Of a DNA stretch of 64,000 nucleotides, positions 21,043 through 31,781 are shown one piece after another; position 1 is the stretch's first letter, and the number at the start of each line of letters is the position of its first letter. The notes under the pieces were generated by a model. The model was not told the DNA's origin, did not search any database, and saw nothing but the letters and a program-made list of their open reading frames with translations. Source of the stretch: Cannabis sativa (taxonomy: Eukaryota; Streptophyta; Magnoliopsida; Rosales; Cannabaceae); NCBI RefSeq assembly GCF_029168945.1, contig NC_083603.1:37235396-37299395 (forward strand). Reading direction: 5' to 3'. A program made the position numbers and the translations under genes.

Positions 21043-23269
21043 TGTAACACCCTAACTATCTTAGGCGTATTACGTGATTTTTAAACGTACTGTGCAGCTC
21101 GTTGCTAATCAACGAGGTTTATGGAAAAACGTGATTAATTAAAATTTTGCTTTTTAATTAAACTTATAAGCCATATTATAAAAGTCTCGGGATCCCGATT
21201 TATAAAATCATTTACAAACGTTTTAACTGTTTAACTTTTACATCAAAAAGAAAGTCGTCTAACGACAGTTACAAAAATCTCAGCCGTGCTGTCCCGAGGA
21301 TCGTACGCTCCAGGCCTAACCGCCCCGACATGTACAACCTCATAAGCTCGCTCACGGTCCATCGCCCACGGCCTTGCCTTTACCTACACATGAACATAAA
21401 CCGTGAGTCGACGGACTCGGTAAGAAAAGCATAATAATATCATACATAACTAACCGCCGTGTCCAACACGATGCGGAGTCCCGCCATCGCCATGTCCAAC
21501 ATGGTGCGAGCTACTACCGCCATGTCCAACATGGTACTGAGTTTTGAACGTTCAGGGGATGGTACTATTGACAAGTATCCTCCTGATCGGTCGAACCGGT
21601 CATACTCCGCCGCCGGTCATACTCCACTGTACCGACGGGATAGGTAAATAGCACTGAACCACCAACCAAATGTCAGCCTGATCGGTCGAACCGGTCATAC
21701 TCCGGCTGCTGGTCATACTCCAGCCTGTACCGACGTGACAGGGTTGAATGGTTCGAAGCCTAAATACATAACTAATGTAATCTAGCAGGCTTCCTACATG
21801 CATGCTAGAGATGTAATCTACATATGCATATTGTTATACTAATCTTACCTGGATTCCGATTTCAGGTGTGCGTCAACTCGACCGGAACCGAAGCCGAACG
21901 GCGGATTGACATCGGCTCCTAAACCATAAAAATCACAACGCTATAAGTGACACGCTAAATCACTTCCCGGGGACTAAAACTTGGAACTAAAAGTTTCCCT
22001 ATCGATAAAAAGCATGGCAATACCCCTAAAAACCCAAAAACGAGGAAAACTAGGGTTCTGAAAAATCCCCCAACCGGTAGACCGGTTGCCCAACCGAATT
22101 CCGGTTACGGGAAATTCGGGACCCCCATCCGAATTCCGGATGCACAACCGAATTCGGTTCCTCGCGAGCAAGAACCATAAAAATTCATAACTCGACCAAT
22201 TCAACCCCAATTGGTCCCAAACTTTCCGGACACTGCTCTATATGTCCCAAATAACATATCCAAGGCATCAAACCTACCCAGAAACCACAGATACAAAATT
22301 TGCCATTGGAGCTCAAGCTTTGAGTTCCAAACTCAAGCTTGAGCAAAACCACCTAAACATGCATTCCACTAGCTTAATTCTACTTAACTAAGCATAAAAA
22401 CACCTCTGCAAACTAATAGAAACAACAGCAACATCACAGAACATATTCACAACATTTTCCTTCCAAAAACCACATTTTTACATTGAAAACTCAAAGCTTG
22501 AACAACCTAGCTAATCATGCTTCAAACAACTCAATTAACATCAAATAATCATGCTTTGAACTTCAGAAAAAACCAACTAAACACAGCCATAACAACAGCC
22601 ACAAAAACATGCATGCATCAACAATATACTTTCTTAAAACACAAGAAAACACAAAGAGAAGTTAGAAATCACTTACCACAATCAAGAGCTCCCAAATTAG
22701 GTTGAATCTAGCTTGAAAATCAAAGAAAATCCCAGCCCTTGAACCCCAAGCACCCAGCCGAAAAGAGAGAGGAAAAAGAGAGAGTTTTCTATTTTTTCTA
22801 ACTTTGATATTTTTTGTAAAATAAAGAAATGAAATCAAATACACATATAACATTCATTTCAGCCAATTAATAAATAATTAAACATTTAATTTTCAATTAA
22901 TAAACTCACTAGAAGACAAAACACTAATGGGGCAAAAAGACCATTTTGCCCCTCCACCATAAAATCATGAAAATCATACTAAAGGGGTATTTTTGGGACA
23001 TTCTAAATTCCCGGCCATTCCCGACATTCCCAATGTCTAAAACCCGTCCCCAAAATACTAACATACTAAGTTGTGATTTCTACTGAGCCAAACGCCGAGT
23101 TCCAAAATACCGGACACCGGAAATGCGAAATATAAAAGCTACTGATGACATAATCATGCATTTCTGAATTCCGTAAATAACAGTACTAAATTATTTAAAT
23201 AGCTATAAATAATTTCATAATTAAACATAAACAGCTGCTAATTTCCAAATTAACTAAGCGGGCTTTACA
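21043..23269 (-). repeat. 5' LTR of G1
   Basis: 2,227 bp, partner of 8715-10013 plus 18137-19073. It is nearly identical outside 21440-21910 and 22070-22165, where many CTG and CAG triplets are read as CCG, CGG or CG and CCGG palindromes lose bases. TG...CA ends and the TTTCC TSD at 23270-23274 define it. Confidence 0.93.
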
Positions 23270-23307
23270 TTTCCTATCTCCTCTCTTTCTTTTTCACTTT
23301 TGTAGCC

Positions 23308-23784
23308 ATGGCTGATGTATTCGAAGAATATTTGAAAACTATAGACACGGTTATTTGTAAACTCCAATTCCTTTTGTCAGTTGCCTCACTTCTACCTTCA
23401 TCTCTCATTAGCGATCACGAAAGTCGGCTGCTCTACCAGTTTTCTACGAACATAACACAATGTCGAAGGGGTCTCACTGTTGCATTCATTCAGTCGTTGA
23501 ATCAGGATATACAAAAGTGGATGGATGAAAAGGTAAGTGTCAAGAAGTTAGATGAAGACATTAGGAATGGTTTAGATGGTTGTCACAAGGAAAAAGTGAT
23601 GCAAATGCTATGTTGTCTCTGTGATACTGAAAATTTAAAGATGATAGAGAATGAGGATTGCGACAAGCATCTGATCAAGTTGTGTAACTGTTACCTTGCA
23701 TACGGAACCAAAAAAAATTATTTGTTTAACAAGGCTTTGATATATTATGTTTGTCTTTCTATGTTTTTTGTGTGTGTTTTTTAA
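23308..23784 (+). CDS. Unidentified protein, 158 aa, just downstream of G1
   Basis: The start codon sits in good plant context (GTAGCCATGGCT) after a C/T-rich leader, and the frame runs 158 codons. I do not recognise the protein. The first 75 residues look helical (DTVICKLQFLLSVASLLPSS, LTVAFIQSLNQDIQKWMDEK), the middle has a cysteine group (MLCCLCDTENLK), and the last 18 residues are hydrophobic (YYVCLSMFFVCVF) and could be a membrane anchor or simply intron translated in frame. A strong splice donor (AAGGTAAGT, GT at 23533) lies after WMDEK, so the real exon may end there. G1 cut the DNA 33 bases upstream of the ATG, so transcription may be lost. Confidence 0.45.
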   Translation: MADVFEEYLKTIDTVICKLQFLLSVASLLPSSLISDHESRLLYQFSTNITQCRRGLTVAFIQSLNQDIQKWMDEKVSVKKLDEDIRNGLDGCHKEKVMQMLCCLCDTENLKMIENEDCDKHLIKLCNCYLAYGTKKNYLFNKALIYYVCLSMFFVCVF

Positions 23785-24208
23785 TATTTTAAGATTACCA
23801 ATATCTATCAATTTTTAATGTATTTCCTTATTTTTATTTAATAACAAAACTACTATTGTGCTATAAATTTGCAGTGCACATTATCAATATATTTGTTAGA
23901 CAAACTGTATTTATTTTTTCCTTAATATATGTATTTGCTGTCAAAATTTTTTTAGTAATGATAAATATTTTTTTACAACTTTTGATATGTGAACTACTCT
24001 ATCTACATATTACAATCTATAAATTATGACAAACAAATACTATCTAATGGTACTACCTACCAAATATTGAATTCTGAAAAATTCTTTTTTTTTTTTTAAA
24101 TTTTATGGGAAATATAAAATGAAGCCTTTAAACAAAGTTATGATGATTTTCAAGATCACCAACTTTAAACAATGCATAAATGTATAATTATATTTTAATT
24201 AGGGAAAT
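23785..24208. other. AT-rich DNA, no gene
   Basis: Strongly AT-rich sequence with poly-T and poly-A runs between the ORF at 23308 and element S. No ORF, RNA gene or repeat matching the rest of the window is seen. Confidence 0.55.
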
Positions 24209-24213
24209 CTTTC
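24209..24213. repeat. Target-site duplication of S (CTTTC)
   Basis: CTTTC precedes the TG that opens element S and recurs exactly at 27097-27101 after its last CA. It fixes both ends of the deleted element. Confidence 0.88.
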
Positions 24214-24673
24214 TGTAATGTCCTTTTTTGGCAAGTTAGTTGACAAAATATTTTTTCATTTATGGTAAGATTGTTTTGCATACATACCCAATTTCTTACG
24301 TTGTATATTCGGTTTTTAGTTGCTCTTTTCTTTGTTTGGAATGTGGCACTTTTCAGCTGGACTTTCTTTTATTTAGAAACTTCTTCTAAGAGAAGCAATT
24401 CTCTTATGGAAAGTTGGTTTTTATGGAAACTTTGATTATTGCATTTACCTTATTAATTTCGATTGTATCTTGATACAATCAGAATATCTAATCTGTTTTT
24501 GACAGGAATCAAGAATTAATAGAGGATCGGACCCGATTATAGCAAGTTTCCTGTTTCTGGTCTGATCTGCTGCACCAGCATCCAAATCTGATGCTGCAGA
24601 TCGTGTTTTCTTAGGAAAGTTTTTGTACAGCTGTAGATTCGATCTTGTGACTGTCTCTATGGTTTCTATGTTC

Positions 24674-24681
24674 TATAAATA
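24674..24681 (+). promoter_or_regulatory. TATA box of the S LTR
   Basis: TATAAATA is followed by AGAGCCTAGAGAGC, typical of a plant LTR core promoter. The single functional-looking LTR could in principle drive transcription rightwards into the gag remnant. Confidence 0.6.
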
Positions 24682-24867
24682 GAGCCTAGAGAGCAACCAT
24701 TCGAATTAGCTCTTCCATTATTCATTTTTTGTATTTATCTTATTTGAGAGAAGAGTGTTTCTTTGTGATGTGAGAGCCTAGTTGTTCATCTAGGTTCTAG
24801 TATTTTATATATTAGTTCTTACTCTGCCTAGAGTTTGTTAAGAACGACTTGACTGAACAAGAGAGTG

Positions 24868-24971
24868 GTCTTCGGGAGAAGACTTGGTGAAGCCTTACTT
24901 TGGGAGGAAGTAAGCACTTTTGTCTTCGGGAGAAGACTTGTTGAAGCCTTACTTCGGGAGGAAGTAAGCAC
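24868..24971 (+). repeat. Two tandem 50-bp units in the S LTR
   Basis: A unit opening GTCTTCGGGAGAAGACTTG and closing GGAGGAAGTAAGCAC occurs at 24868-24917 and 24922-24971 (period 54). Each unit itself contains an inverted GTCTTC/GAAGAC pair, so each can fold into a short hairpin. Confidence 0.8.
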
Positions 24972-25365
24972 TCACACTTCAAACATGAGGGCGATTCGGG
25001 CTTGAAGGTGTTTCAGAAGTCTGATTCATAAAGTGCATTACAAAGGATTGCGACAATCATTTAGAGGGAGTCTAAACTTATTTAAGTCAATTTTCTTTGT
25101 AATTGTTGATACTTTATTAATTTATTTCATTCACTGGGCGTGGCCCCGTGGACTAGGAGTGTTCAGGAGAACACTGATACCACGTATAAATCTCTTGTGT
25201 CAAGTTATTTAATTTTCTGCAAATATTTTTATATTCTGCCTGTTCTGTTTTGTCACTACAAAGCTGGTTTCTGCAATAACAGAATTATTTTCTGCTTCTG
25301 CAGATGTATACAGTTTTATATTTTCGTATATATAATTGACATTTGCAACAACTTGGTTTTTCAAT

Positions 25366-25380
25366 TGGTATCAGAGCGGG
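25366..25380 (+). other. Primer-binding site of S
   Basis: TGGTATCAGAGCGGG, complementary to the 3' end of initiator tRNA-Met, two bases after the LTR. Confidence 0.9.
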
Positions 25381-25431
25381 ACACTAAACTCTTAGTGTGA
25401 TCATTTTAACGTTTTCTTGTGTTTTTGCAAT

Positions 25432-26764
25432 ATGTTTCCGTTTGTAGAAGGAACTTCTATTGTTCGCCCACCACTCCTCAATGATTCAAACTATCCTTAA
25501 TGGAAGGTTAGAATGAGAGCCTTTATCAAGTCTCAAAATGAGAAAGCATGGAGGATGGTTCTTTCAGGATGGTCTCCTCCTGTTGTGGTAGATTGCGAAG
25601 GTAATTCTAAATTAAAATCTGAACTTGAATGGTCTATTGAAGATGATAAATTGTCTGCTTATAATACCAAAGCTTTACATGCTATATTTAACGGAGTAGG
25701 TGAAGGTTACATTAAGCTTATATCTTCTTGTGAATCTGCTAAGGATGCTTGGCAAATTCTTCAAACTCAGTTTGAAAGAACATCTGATATTAAGCGTTCT
25801 AGATATATTATGCTTCAGACCAAATTTGATGATCTTAGGATGTGTGAAAATGAAACCCTTATTGAATTTTATGAAAGGCTATTTGATATAGCTAATTAAT
25901 ATTTGGCTCTTGGTGAAAAGCTTGATTAATCTGTTCTTGTTAGAAAAATTGTTAGAGTTCTTCCAAACAGGTTTGACACTAAAATCTGTGCTATGGAGGA
26001 AGCAAAAGATTTTAGCAAGATGAAGGTGGAGGAATTAATGGGTTCTTTGCGCACTTTTGAATTGAATCAGCAAATTAAGCAGAATGACAAACCCAAGTCT
26101 ATTGCTGATAGAGGTAAAGGTATTGCTTTCAATGTTGCTGAAAAAGAAACTTCAGATCATGAAGAAGATGATGAGATTGATGTTTTAACTAAAAACTTTC
26201 AGAAATACATGAAAAAGATAAGTGACAAAAAGAATTTTCCAAAATTCTCCAAAGGTAATACTTTTTCAAAACCTTCAATGTCTAACAAAAAGGGAATTCG
26301 GTGCAGGGAATGTGACGGTTTTGGGCATATTCAATCCGAGTGTGCAAACATTTTGAAAAAGAATAAGAAAAGTTTCAATGTCACATGGAGTGATGATGAA
26401 ACCGAAAGTGATGAAGAAAATTCTGAGAATATTGCCTTAACTTCTGTTATAACTAATGTGTTGTGTGATTCATAGGTGAAAGCTAGACTGGTATGTTTGA
26501 ATAATATCACTAAACAAGAAGAATCAGATTCTGATGATTCTGATATTTGTGAAGAGTCTCTTGCTGAATCATACAAAGTCATGTATAAAAAGTGGATTCA
26601 AGTTACTATTGAAAATAGAGAGTTGATTAAAATGAATAAAAAACTGTCTCATCAAATTGAATTGTTTGAGTTAAAAATAAAAGAATATGAGACAGATTCT
26701 TGTGTTAAAGATGGAAAAATCACTCTCTTAAAGAAGGAACTTGAAAATTTTAAGAAAAATGTTC
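25432..26764 (+). pseudogene. Copia gag of element S with four stop codons
   Basis: One frame runs from the ATG at 25432 (MFPFVEGTSIVRPPLL) to the deletion junction near 26765. It holds the Copia gag region (RMRAFIKSQNEKAW, AWQILQTQFERT, NETLIEFYERLFDIA), a zinc knuckle C291-x2-C-x4-H-x4-C304 (CRECDGFGHIQSEC) and a charged tail predicted to form a coiled coil (ENRELIKMNKKLSHQIELF, LKKELENFKKNV). In-frame stops lie at 25498 (TAA), 25897 (TAA), 25927 (TAA) and 26473 (TAG). At least three sit where related gags have glutamine, so they fit C-to-T change. No frameshift is needed. The product would have packaged RNA in the particle. Confidence 0.88.
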
Positions 26765-27096
26765 AAGTGCATTACAAAGGATTGCGGCAATCATTTAGAG
26801 GGAGTCTAAACTTATTTAAGTCAATTGTCTTTGTAATTGTTGATACTTTATTAATTGATTTCATTCTCTGGGCGTGGCCCCGTGGACTAGGAGTGTTCGG
26901 GAGAACAATGATACCACGTAAAATCTCTTGTGTCAAGTTATTTAATTTTCTACAAATATTTTTATATTCTGCCTGTTCTATTTTGTCACTCGAAAACTGG
27001 TTTCTGCAGTAACATAATTATTTTCTGCTTCTGCAGACGTACACAGTTTTATATTTTCGTTTATATAATTGACATTTGCAAAAACTCGGTTTTTCA
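26765..27096 (+). repeat. 3' LTR fragment of S
   Basis: It repeats 25033-25363 with about 5% differences, starting AAGTGCATTACAAAGG and ending GGTTTTTCA. The junction with gag lies within a short shared stretch. The TATA box and upstream part of this LTR are absent. Confidence 0.88.
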
Positions 27097-27209
27097 CTTT
27101 CTAAAAACAAAAACAAAACTTGATATATATACCTAAAAAAACAAACATAATAATTAGTTCATTTTTAATTGCAAGAATTTAAAAAACTAACAATGAAAGT
27201 TGAATGTAA

Positions 27210-27918
27210 TTAAACTATCTCATACCTACAAATGGGACAATATTTGCTATAGCCACTTCAGGATACATTCGCTATGATATGGGTGTTTACAAGGAAGTTG
27301 TGTAACTTCTTTAGCATCATCAACATTCTCACAACAAATAGTACATAAAAATATTTCATTGTTATTAACAAACTTCTCCAATTTTTCGATAGAGTCTTCA
27401 CTGGAAGCTACAAACTCAATTGCAACATCTTCCAATCCATCATCGCTATCACTATCTGGATCACTGATATTATGTTTAGGAAGCACATAAACAAAAACAT
27501 TAATGTCAACTCTAACAAAGAAATTACAATAATCATCATTCCACATTCGTAGTGCGTACTCAACAATCTTATAAGTAACATGATACACAGAGGTATGGAG
27601 ATGTGTATCACTGAGCATTTAGTTAATGGTTTCTTTTTCATCCGTATTGTCACTCTTCATCAACTTCTCATGTGGAATAGAAATAATGTGATCGTAACAA
27701 ACTCCACCATCAATGTCGTGGTCCAGCAATGATTCTCCAAATTCTTCGTTTGATTGATTTTCGGGAATACGTGAAAATTTAGCAAATAGGTGAATTATAA
27801 AAAAAGAATGGCCCATACTATCTATGTTGATGTTGTTAATAGTATCAACTGATTCGATCTGGAATGACGGATCACCTACAACACTCGAGTACTTGTACTC
27901 ATCTTTTCTATAACAGTT
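27210..27918 (-). pseudogene. RING-H2 E3 ubiquitin ligase, broken
   Basis: On the minus strand an open frame enters after a TAG at 27919-27921 and reads through GDPSFQIESVD and MGHSFFIIHLFAKF (ATG at 27816). It meets a TAA at 27619-27621 right after KETIN, then continues in the same frame to the RING: CTIC, LPCKHPYHSECILKWL. A further TAG at 27247 follows at once, but the next frame supplies the missing YCPICRYE and a stop at 27210. All eight zinc ligands of a C3H2C3 RING-H2 are therefore present but divided between two frames. In this plant family an N-terminal domain precedes a C-terminal RING that recruits the E2 enzyme. With one nonsense codon, one frameshift and no clear 5' start, it is a pseudogene. 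Confidence 0.85.
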
Positions 27919-27921
27919 CTA

Positions 27922-28689
27922 CTCAAGGATAGAGAGTGTGGATGTAAAGAGACCACACACAAATATATACACTAATATTAACCATTATAAATAATTTTTT
28001 TCTATATGTTTTAAACTATTATAAATAATTCGCATTTTTTTTTAAATTTTTCCGGTGATTATAAAATTTTATACGAATAAAAAAAATAATCTTCAAAGAG
28101 AATACATATTGAAATTAGTGATCTTGAGAAATGTCAAAATTTTCACATCAGTTGCATTAAATATTAATATTGGAACTGCACATTATCATTACTTATGAAT
28201 ATAAAATAATAGTTCTTTTTTTTTTTTTGAAAAGTATAACACTTTTGTAACCTTCGAAATCAAAATTTGACCACCTAACTATTAATTTAATTAATTAATG
28301 TCTTATCATCTTGGAAAAATAAAAATTTGCACATTTTTTTTACAAATATGCGTGATACATATTTATAAAACAATGTGAGCAAATGAAATTTATTATTTTA
28401 GATTTTTTTTTAAAAAATAAGTGTAAATATATTTAAAATATAATAATGACATTTTTTTTATTTATTATATGTCAGAAAAATAACTTTGAAGTACAATCAT
28501 TTAGAATAGAAACTCAAAATGTGATTGGTTCAGTGTTTGTCAACAATTTTTGAATGTTAAAATATTTAATCTATTATTGTTACAGATTTTGAAAATATAA
28601 TGGCATTTTTGTTTAAAGTACTGTATATTTGATCAAAATATAGTTGTTTACATTGTGAATAATAACGCAAGCAAATACAATTGTATTAA
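27922..28689. other. AT-rich DNA upstream of the RING-H2 pseudogene
   Basis: Very AT-rich sequence with poly-A and poly-T runs. It would hold the promoter of the RING-H2 gene, but I see no convincing core element. It includes one copy of a dispersed repeat (28516-28620). Confidence 0.5.
28516..28620 (+). repeat. Dispersed repeat, copy 1
   Basis: About 105 bases (AAAATGTGATTGGTTCAGTG...) recur in the same orientation at 41040-41143, on the other side of the R/T nest, with few differences in the first 60 bases. It may be a small non-autonomous DNA transposon or part of one; clear terminal inverted repeats were not found. Confidence 0.7.
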
Positions 28690-29557
28690 GTTTGAATAAA
28701 AGCAGTACAGGGCATTTAAGATAAGAAAAACCTAAGACTGGTTACAAACTTGTCTTCACAAAAATGCCACCAGGGGCAAACCATTAAGTCATTCTCCTAA
28801 ACTAAGGATGAGAGGGGAAGCCGATGAACTCAAGAAAGACCGTCTGCACGTAGCTCAGAAAAAGACCACCTACACATAGTTTGAGAAAGACCGGCTACAT
28901 GTAGAGAGCCTTGATCTCTGCAATGACCTCATTCCCCTCATCATCAGAAGATCCCATTTCCTGAAGCCGAGGTCTATTTCCCAACCTTAGGAAATTTTTC
29001 AACACAGGAGAGAGGCTGACGCAAAGATCTACTGGCACATGTTAGGGACTTGGGTTGGTTGGATTCTCTGATAGAAACCATGCCAACTTCCTTCCCAGAT
29101 CCACCTGAAACCATGCCAATCTTCCTCTGGAATTTTTCATCAGCCTGAGGAGGATCTTTGAGATCGCTCACAAGATCTATACCCTTTGGGATCACTTGTG
29201 ATGTTCAGCCGTGGCAGGCTTCGGGGTTCCCCTGGTTTGGATTGGTTGGAAGCCCCACAACCCTGGAATCCATCGTTTCCGGCTCTGGTTGAGGCTTGAA
29301 GTCTGTAGGAACAATTGGAAAATGGTTGGTGCATCTAGGTATTATGAGTTTGAAAGGATAAACTTCTGAACTCAGAAGAAATATTTTGGCAGGAAGGAAG
29401 TAATCCATTCTGAAAATGGATTTCACTAAAGAGCCAGAAGATTTGTGAAAAATGACAAGCCTGAGCTGCCCTATTATACATGAAGTTCAGTGACAAGAAA
29501 GCGAAAGATTGAGAAATCTAACGGTTGGAAATCGTGCAGAATATGAATAGGCGATTC
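28690..29557 (-). mobile_element. Left half of an older element remnant (R)
   Basis: The base composition changes abruptly near 28690 from AT-rich host DNA to balanced DNA that resembles the 3' region of Tat elements. On the minus strand, pieces of a frame can be read, such as LQEMGSSDDEGNEVIAEIKALYM near 28960-28900 and a longer stretch at 29426-28974, perhaps the end of an antisense gene like that of T. The Tat element T then interrupts it; the other half continues at 40009. The assignment rests on composition and position only. Confidence 0.4.
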
Positions 29558-29562
29558 ATAAT
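29558..29562. repeat. Target-site duplication of T (ATAAT)
   Basis: ATAAT directly before the TG at 29563 is repeated exactly at 40004-40008 after the CA that closes the right LTR. Confidence 0.93.
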
Positions 29563-30222
29563 TGTTATCCCAATTTTTGCACTCTGACGTGGCATCACGA
29601 GAATGTTGACACGTGGAGTCCACTTGGAACATCTGCTCGGAAAGACAGGCCGAGCAGGATGCCTCGCTGGCGTATCCCGAGCAACATATTCAGCGATCCG
29701 CGCAGAGCACCCAACACTTAGCGAATTCATCATTCGCATCATGAGTCATCAGCACAATCTCTATAACTCAAGGATCAATTTACGTGGATATGACATACAC
29801 ACAATCCCACTATTAGTGTATTCAGCCTCAATCCCACGATCCTTGTATTCAGCATTGATCCCACGATCTTTCTATTTATACGCATTGTAACGGGAGAGGA
29901 AACTCTTCCTCCTCAAGCTTCCTAGCCCTATAAATAGTGATGCATAGGAAAGGGGGTCGAAAAGCAGTTGAGCTAAGACTATACTATTATCTAAGAATTA
30001 TATATGCAAAGATACTGTTGTAAGAGCTATAAGAAAAGGAATCTTTCTCAGTGATCTTAAGTCAATACAAATAACGAGGATTAGGCTATTACCGAACTAC
30101 TCGGGGTTGAACCTCTATAAAATCCCTGTGTCTTATTATTGCTTTATCATATATCTGTTACTATCTATCGTTTATCACTTATAAAATAGACTCATTGTCG
30201 TTGGCTAAAAGCGAAGTCAACA
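29563..30222 (+). repeat. 5' LTR of T
   Basis: Starts TGTTATCCCAATTTTTGC and ends GCGAAGTCAACA. It carries a TATA box (CTATAAATAG, 29929-29937) and two short direct repeats of a CCCACGATC-containing unit near 29800-29870. Partner: 39364-40003. Confidence 0.93.
29929..29937 (+). promoter_or_regulatory. TATA box of the T LTR
   Basis: TATAAATAG, conserved at 39730-39738 in the other LTR, preceded by CCTAGCC. Likely core promoter for the gag-pol transcript. Confidence 0.65.
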
Positions 30223-30288
30223 TTTTGGTACTTTCATTGAGAGAAGGATCACGAATCGCTCTTTATTCAATATCCTACTGCCTATACG

Positions 30289-31777
30289 ATGGTCCAAACT
30301 CGTGGAGGCCTGACTGATCCAGCAAATTCACAGACATTGGATCCTACATCGCATAACCCAAGCAGTTCAAGGGTTCTGCCTGCTGTTAATCCTAAACAGC
30401 CGGCAAGCGTGGGGAATGGTGAAACAGTTCCTATTAATGGAATTGCGCCTGGTGTGCAAGAGACTGGGAATAACAGTTCCGCACTCAACCAGGCATCCAT
30501 AATACGACTGTTTTGCCTAGAACCAACTCCCACACAACGATCGGAGATGCCACCGAATTACAAAATCTCAGTGACGCGCTTAGACTCATGCAGGGTCATA
30601 ACAACACTCTACATCATGATCAGGACGAACTGCATGTTGCGGTGAATCTCGCGTTCGACGAACAAACCCGTATGTTCGCCAAAGGGAGAGATAAAGAAAT
30701 TGAGGCATTAAGGGCTCATCATGCAGAGATTGAAGATCGTAGTCGGTAAGCCATCGTGCTGATACGAAGAGCCTACCGAACTATAGGTCAGCAATCGCCA
30801 AACGTCATTCCCCTTGGAGAAACGAGAAAGGATCCAACGATGAATGCTTCCCAGACTGCTAATGGTCAGCCGCCCAATCCCCGATCACGAGTTTTGCTCG
30901 TGGGCCCAGCGGTAGGCGATTGGACCTTGTCTGGTAATTCATCAGGAGGAGTCATACCTGATGGCTCCAACCAGATCAATGGTACCATTCCACCCGTCAC
31001 CAAGCGAATCAATCGCTAAGGCAACCGGGATCTTCTGTGTTCGAAAGGTTGGGAGCAACCCATGACCTAAGGAACAATCTAAACAGAAGGAGGGGAACGG
31101 ACGAACAAAATATTACGACGATTGTCCAGCCTGGAGCCCGTACTCAAATCCCTGCTCAGAAAGATGATGACGTAATCCAAGTCGACCAGAATGCCGAGCA
31201 GGTCAGCCCAGTCGTACAGGCACAACTTGACGAATTGAAAAATATGTTTCCCGGCATGGCTGGACAACGTGATAATGATCTTGAGTTAGACAGAGCACGC
31301 GGAACTCCTTTCTCACCAGAGAACAATCTCCTGCAACTACCCCACAAGTTCAAAATGCCGACGTGGAAGATGTATACGGGGAGAGAAGATCCCCTTTCCC
31401 ATCTCAAGTACTTTGAAATGCAAATGGATTTGCAAGGGGTACGAGGAGATGTATGCTGCAGAATCTTTCCTTCCACTCTATCGGAAGCCGCTCAGCAATG
31501 GTATTTAAAGTTGGCTCCTAAAAACTTTAGTTCATGGAAAACCTTATCTTCGGAATTCCATGCGCAATTCTCCTCCTCACGCCAACTCCCATTGCATTTG
31601 GGAGATTTGGTCGAAGTTAAGCAACGACCAGGCAAGCCACTACGGGCATACATTAACAGATTCATGACAGAAGCAACCAAAGTTTCATGGGTAACCGAGG
31701 ATGGAAAGTATCCTCCAGCCAGAGCCCAGACAAGGGAAAAACATTCCCAAGTAGGAAACTTCCCAAGGCGAGGATGA
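30289..31777 (+). pseudogene. Tat gag (broken)
   Basis: The ATG at 30289 (MVQTRGGLTDPAN) lies 66 bases after the LTR. The frame then shifts several times: successive pieces at 30289-30530, 30513-30749 (a helical, charged segment ending HAEIEDRSR), 30756-31019 and 31037-31777. The last piece is the gag core (PHKFKMPTWKMYTGREDPLSHLKYF, QWYLKLAPKNFSSWKTL, VEVKQRPGKPLRAYINRF). It ends near VSWVTEDGK without the zinc knuckle or protease expected next. A deletion has joined this point to the linker before RT. Confidence 0.85.
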
Positions 31778-31781
31778 AGAT

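Larger units (their letters stand above)
8715..23269 (-). mobile_element. Tekay-type Gypsy element G1, pol-deleted, host of G2
   Basis: The element spans 14,555 bp including the 8.1-kb G2 insertion, or about 6.4 kb without it. Read on the minus strand it has a 5' LTR (23269-21043), an initiator-Met PBS, gag, protease, the tail of a chromodomain, a polypurine tract and a 3' LTR (19073-18137 plus 10013-8715). RT, RNase H and integrase are missing. Both LTRs are about 2.23 kb and nearly identical, and the outer TSDs are exact, so the insertion is fairly recent. It belongs to the same family as G3. It could only move with proteins supplied by a relative. Confidence 0.93.
24214..25363 (+). repeat. 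5' LTR of element S
   Basis: It begins TGTAATGTCC and ends GGTTTTTCA, followed directly by the PBS. It has a TATA box and a tandem duplication in its middle. The last 330 bases are repeated at 26765-27096. Confidence 0.87.
24214..27096 (+). mobile_element. SIRE/Maximus-like Copia element S, internally deleted
   Basis: A 2,883-bp element with an intact 1,150-bp 5' LTR, an initiator-Met PBS, gag with a zinc knuckle and a coiled-coil tail, then an abrupt jump into the last 332 bases of the 3' LTR. All of pol, any env-like ORF and most of the 3' LTR are missing. The exact CTTTC TSDs show the loss happened after insertion. The SIRE/Maximus assignment rests on the gag type (long gag with charged coiled-coil C-terminus) and is less certain than Copia itself. 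Confidence 0.88.

Noticed and set aside
29603..29890. 95-codon frame in the 5' LTR of T (also 39404-39682)
   Set aside because: LTR sequence; it overlaps the promoter and leader and is not conserved as protein.
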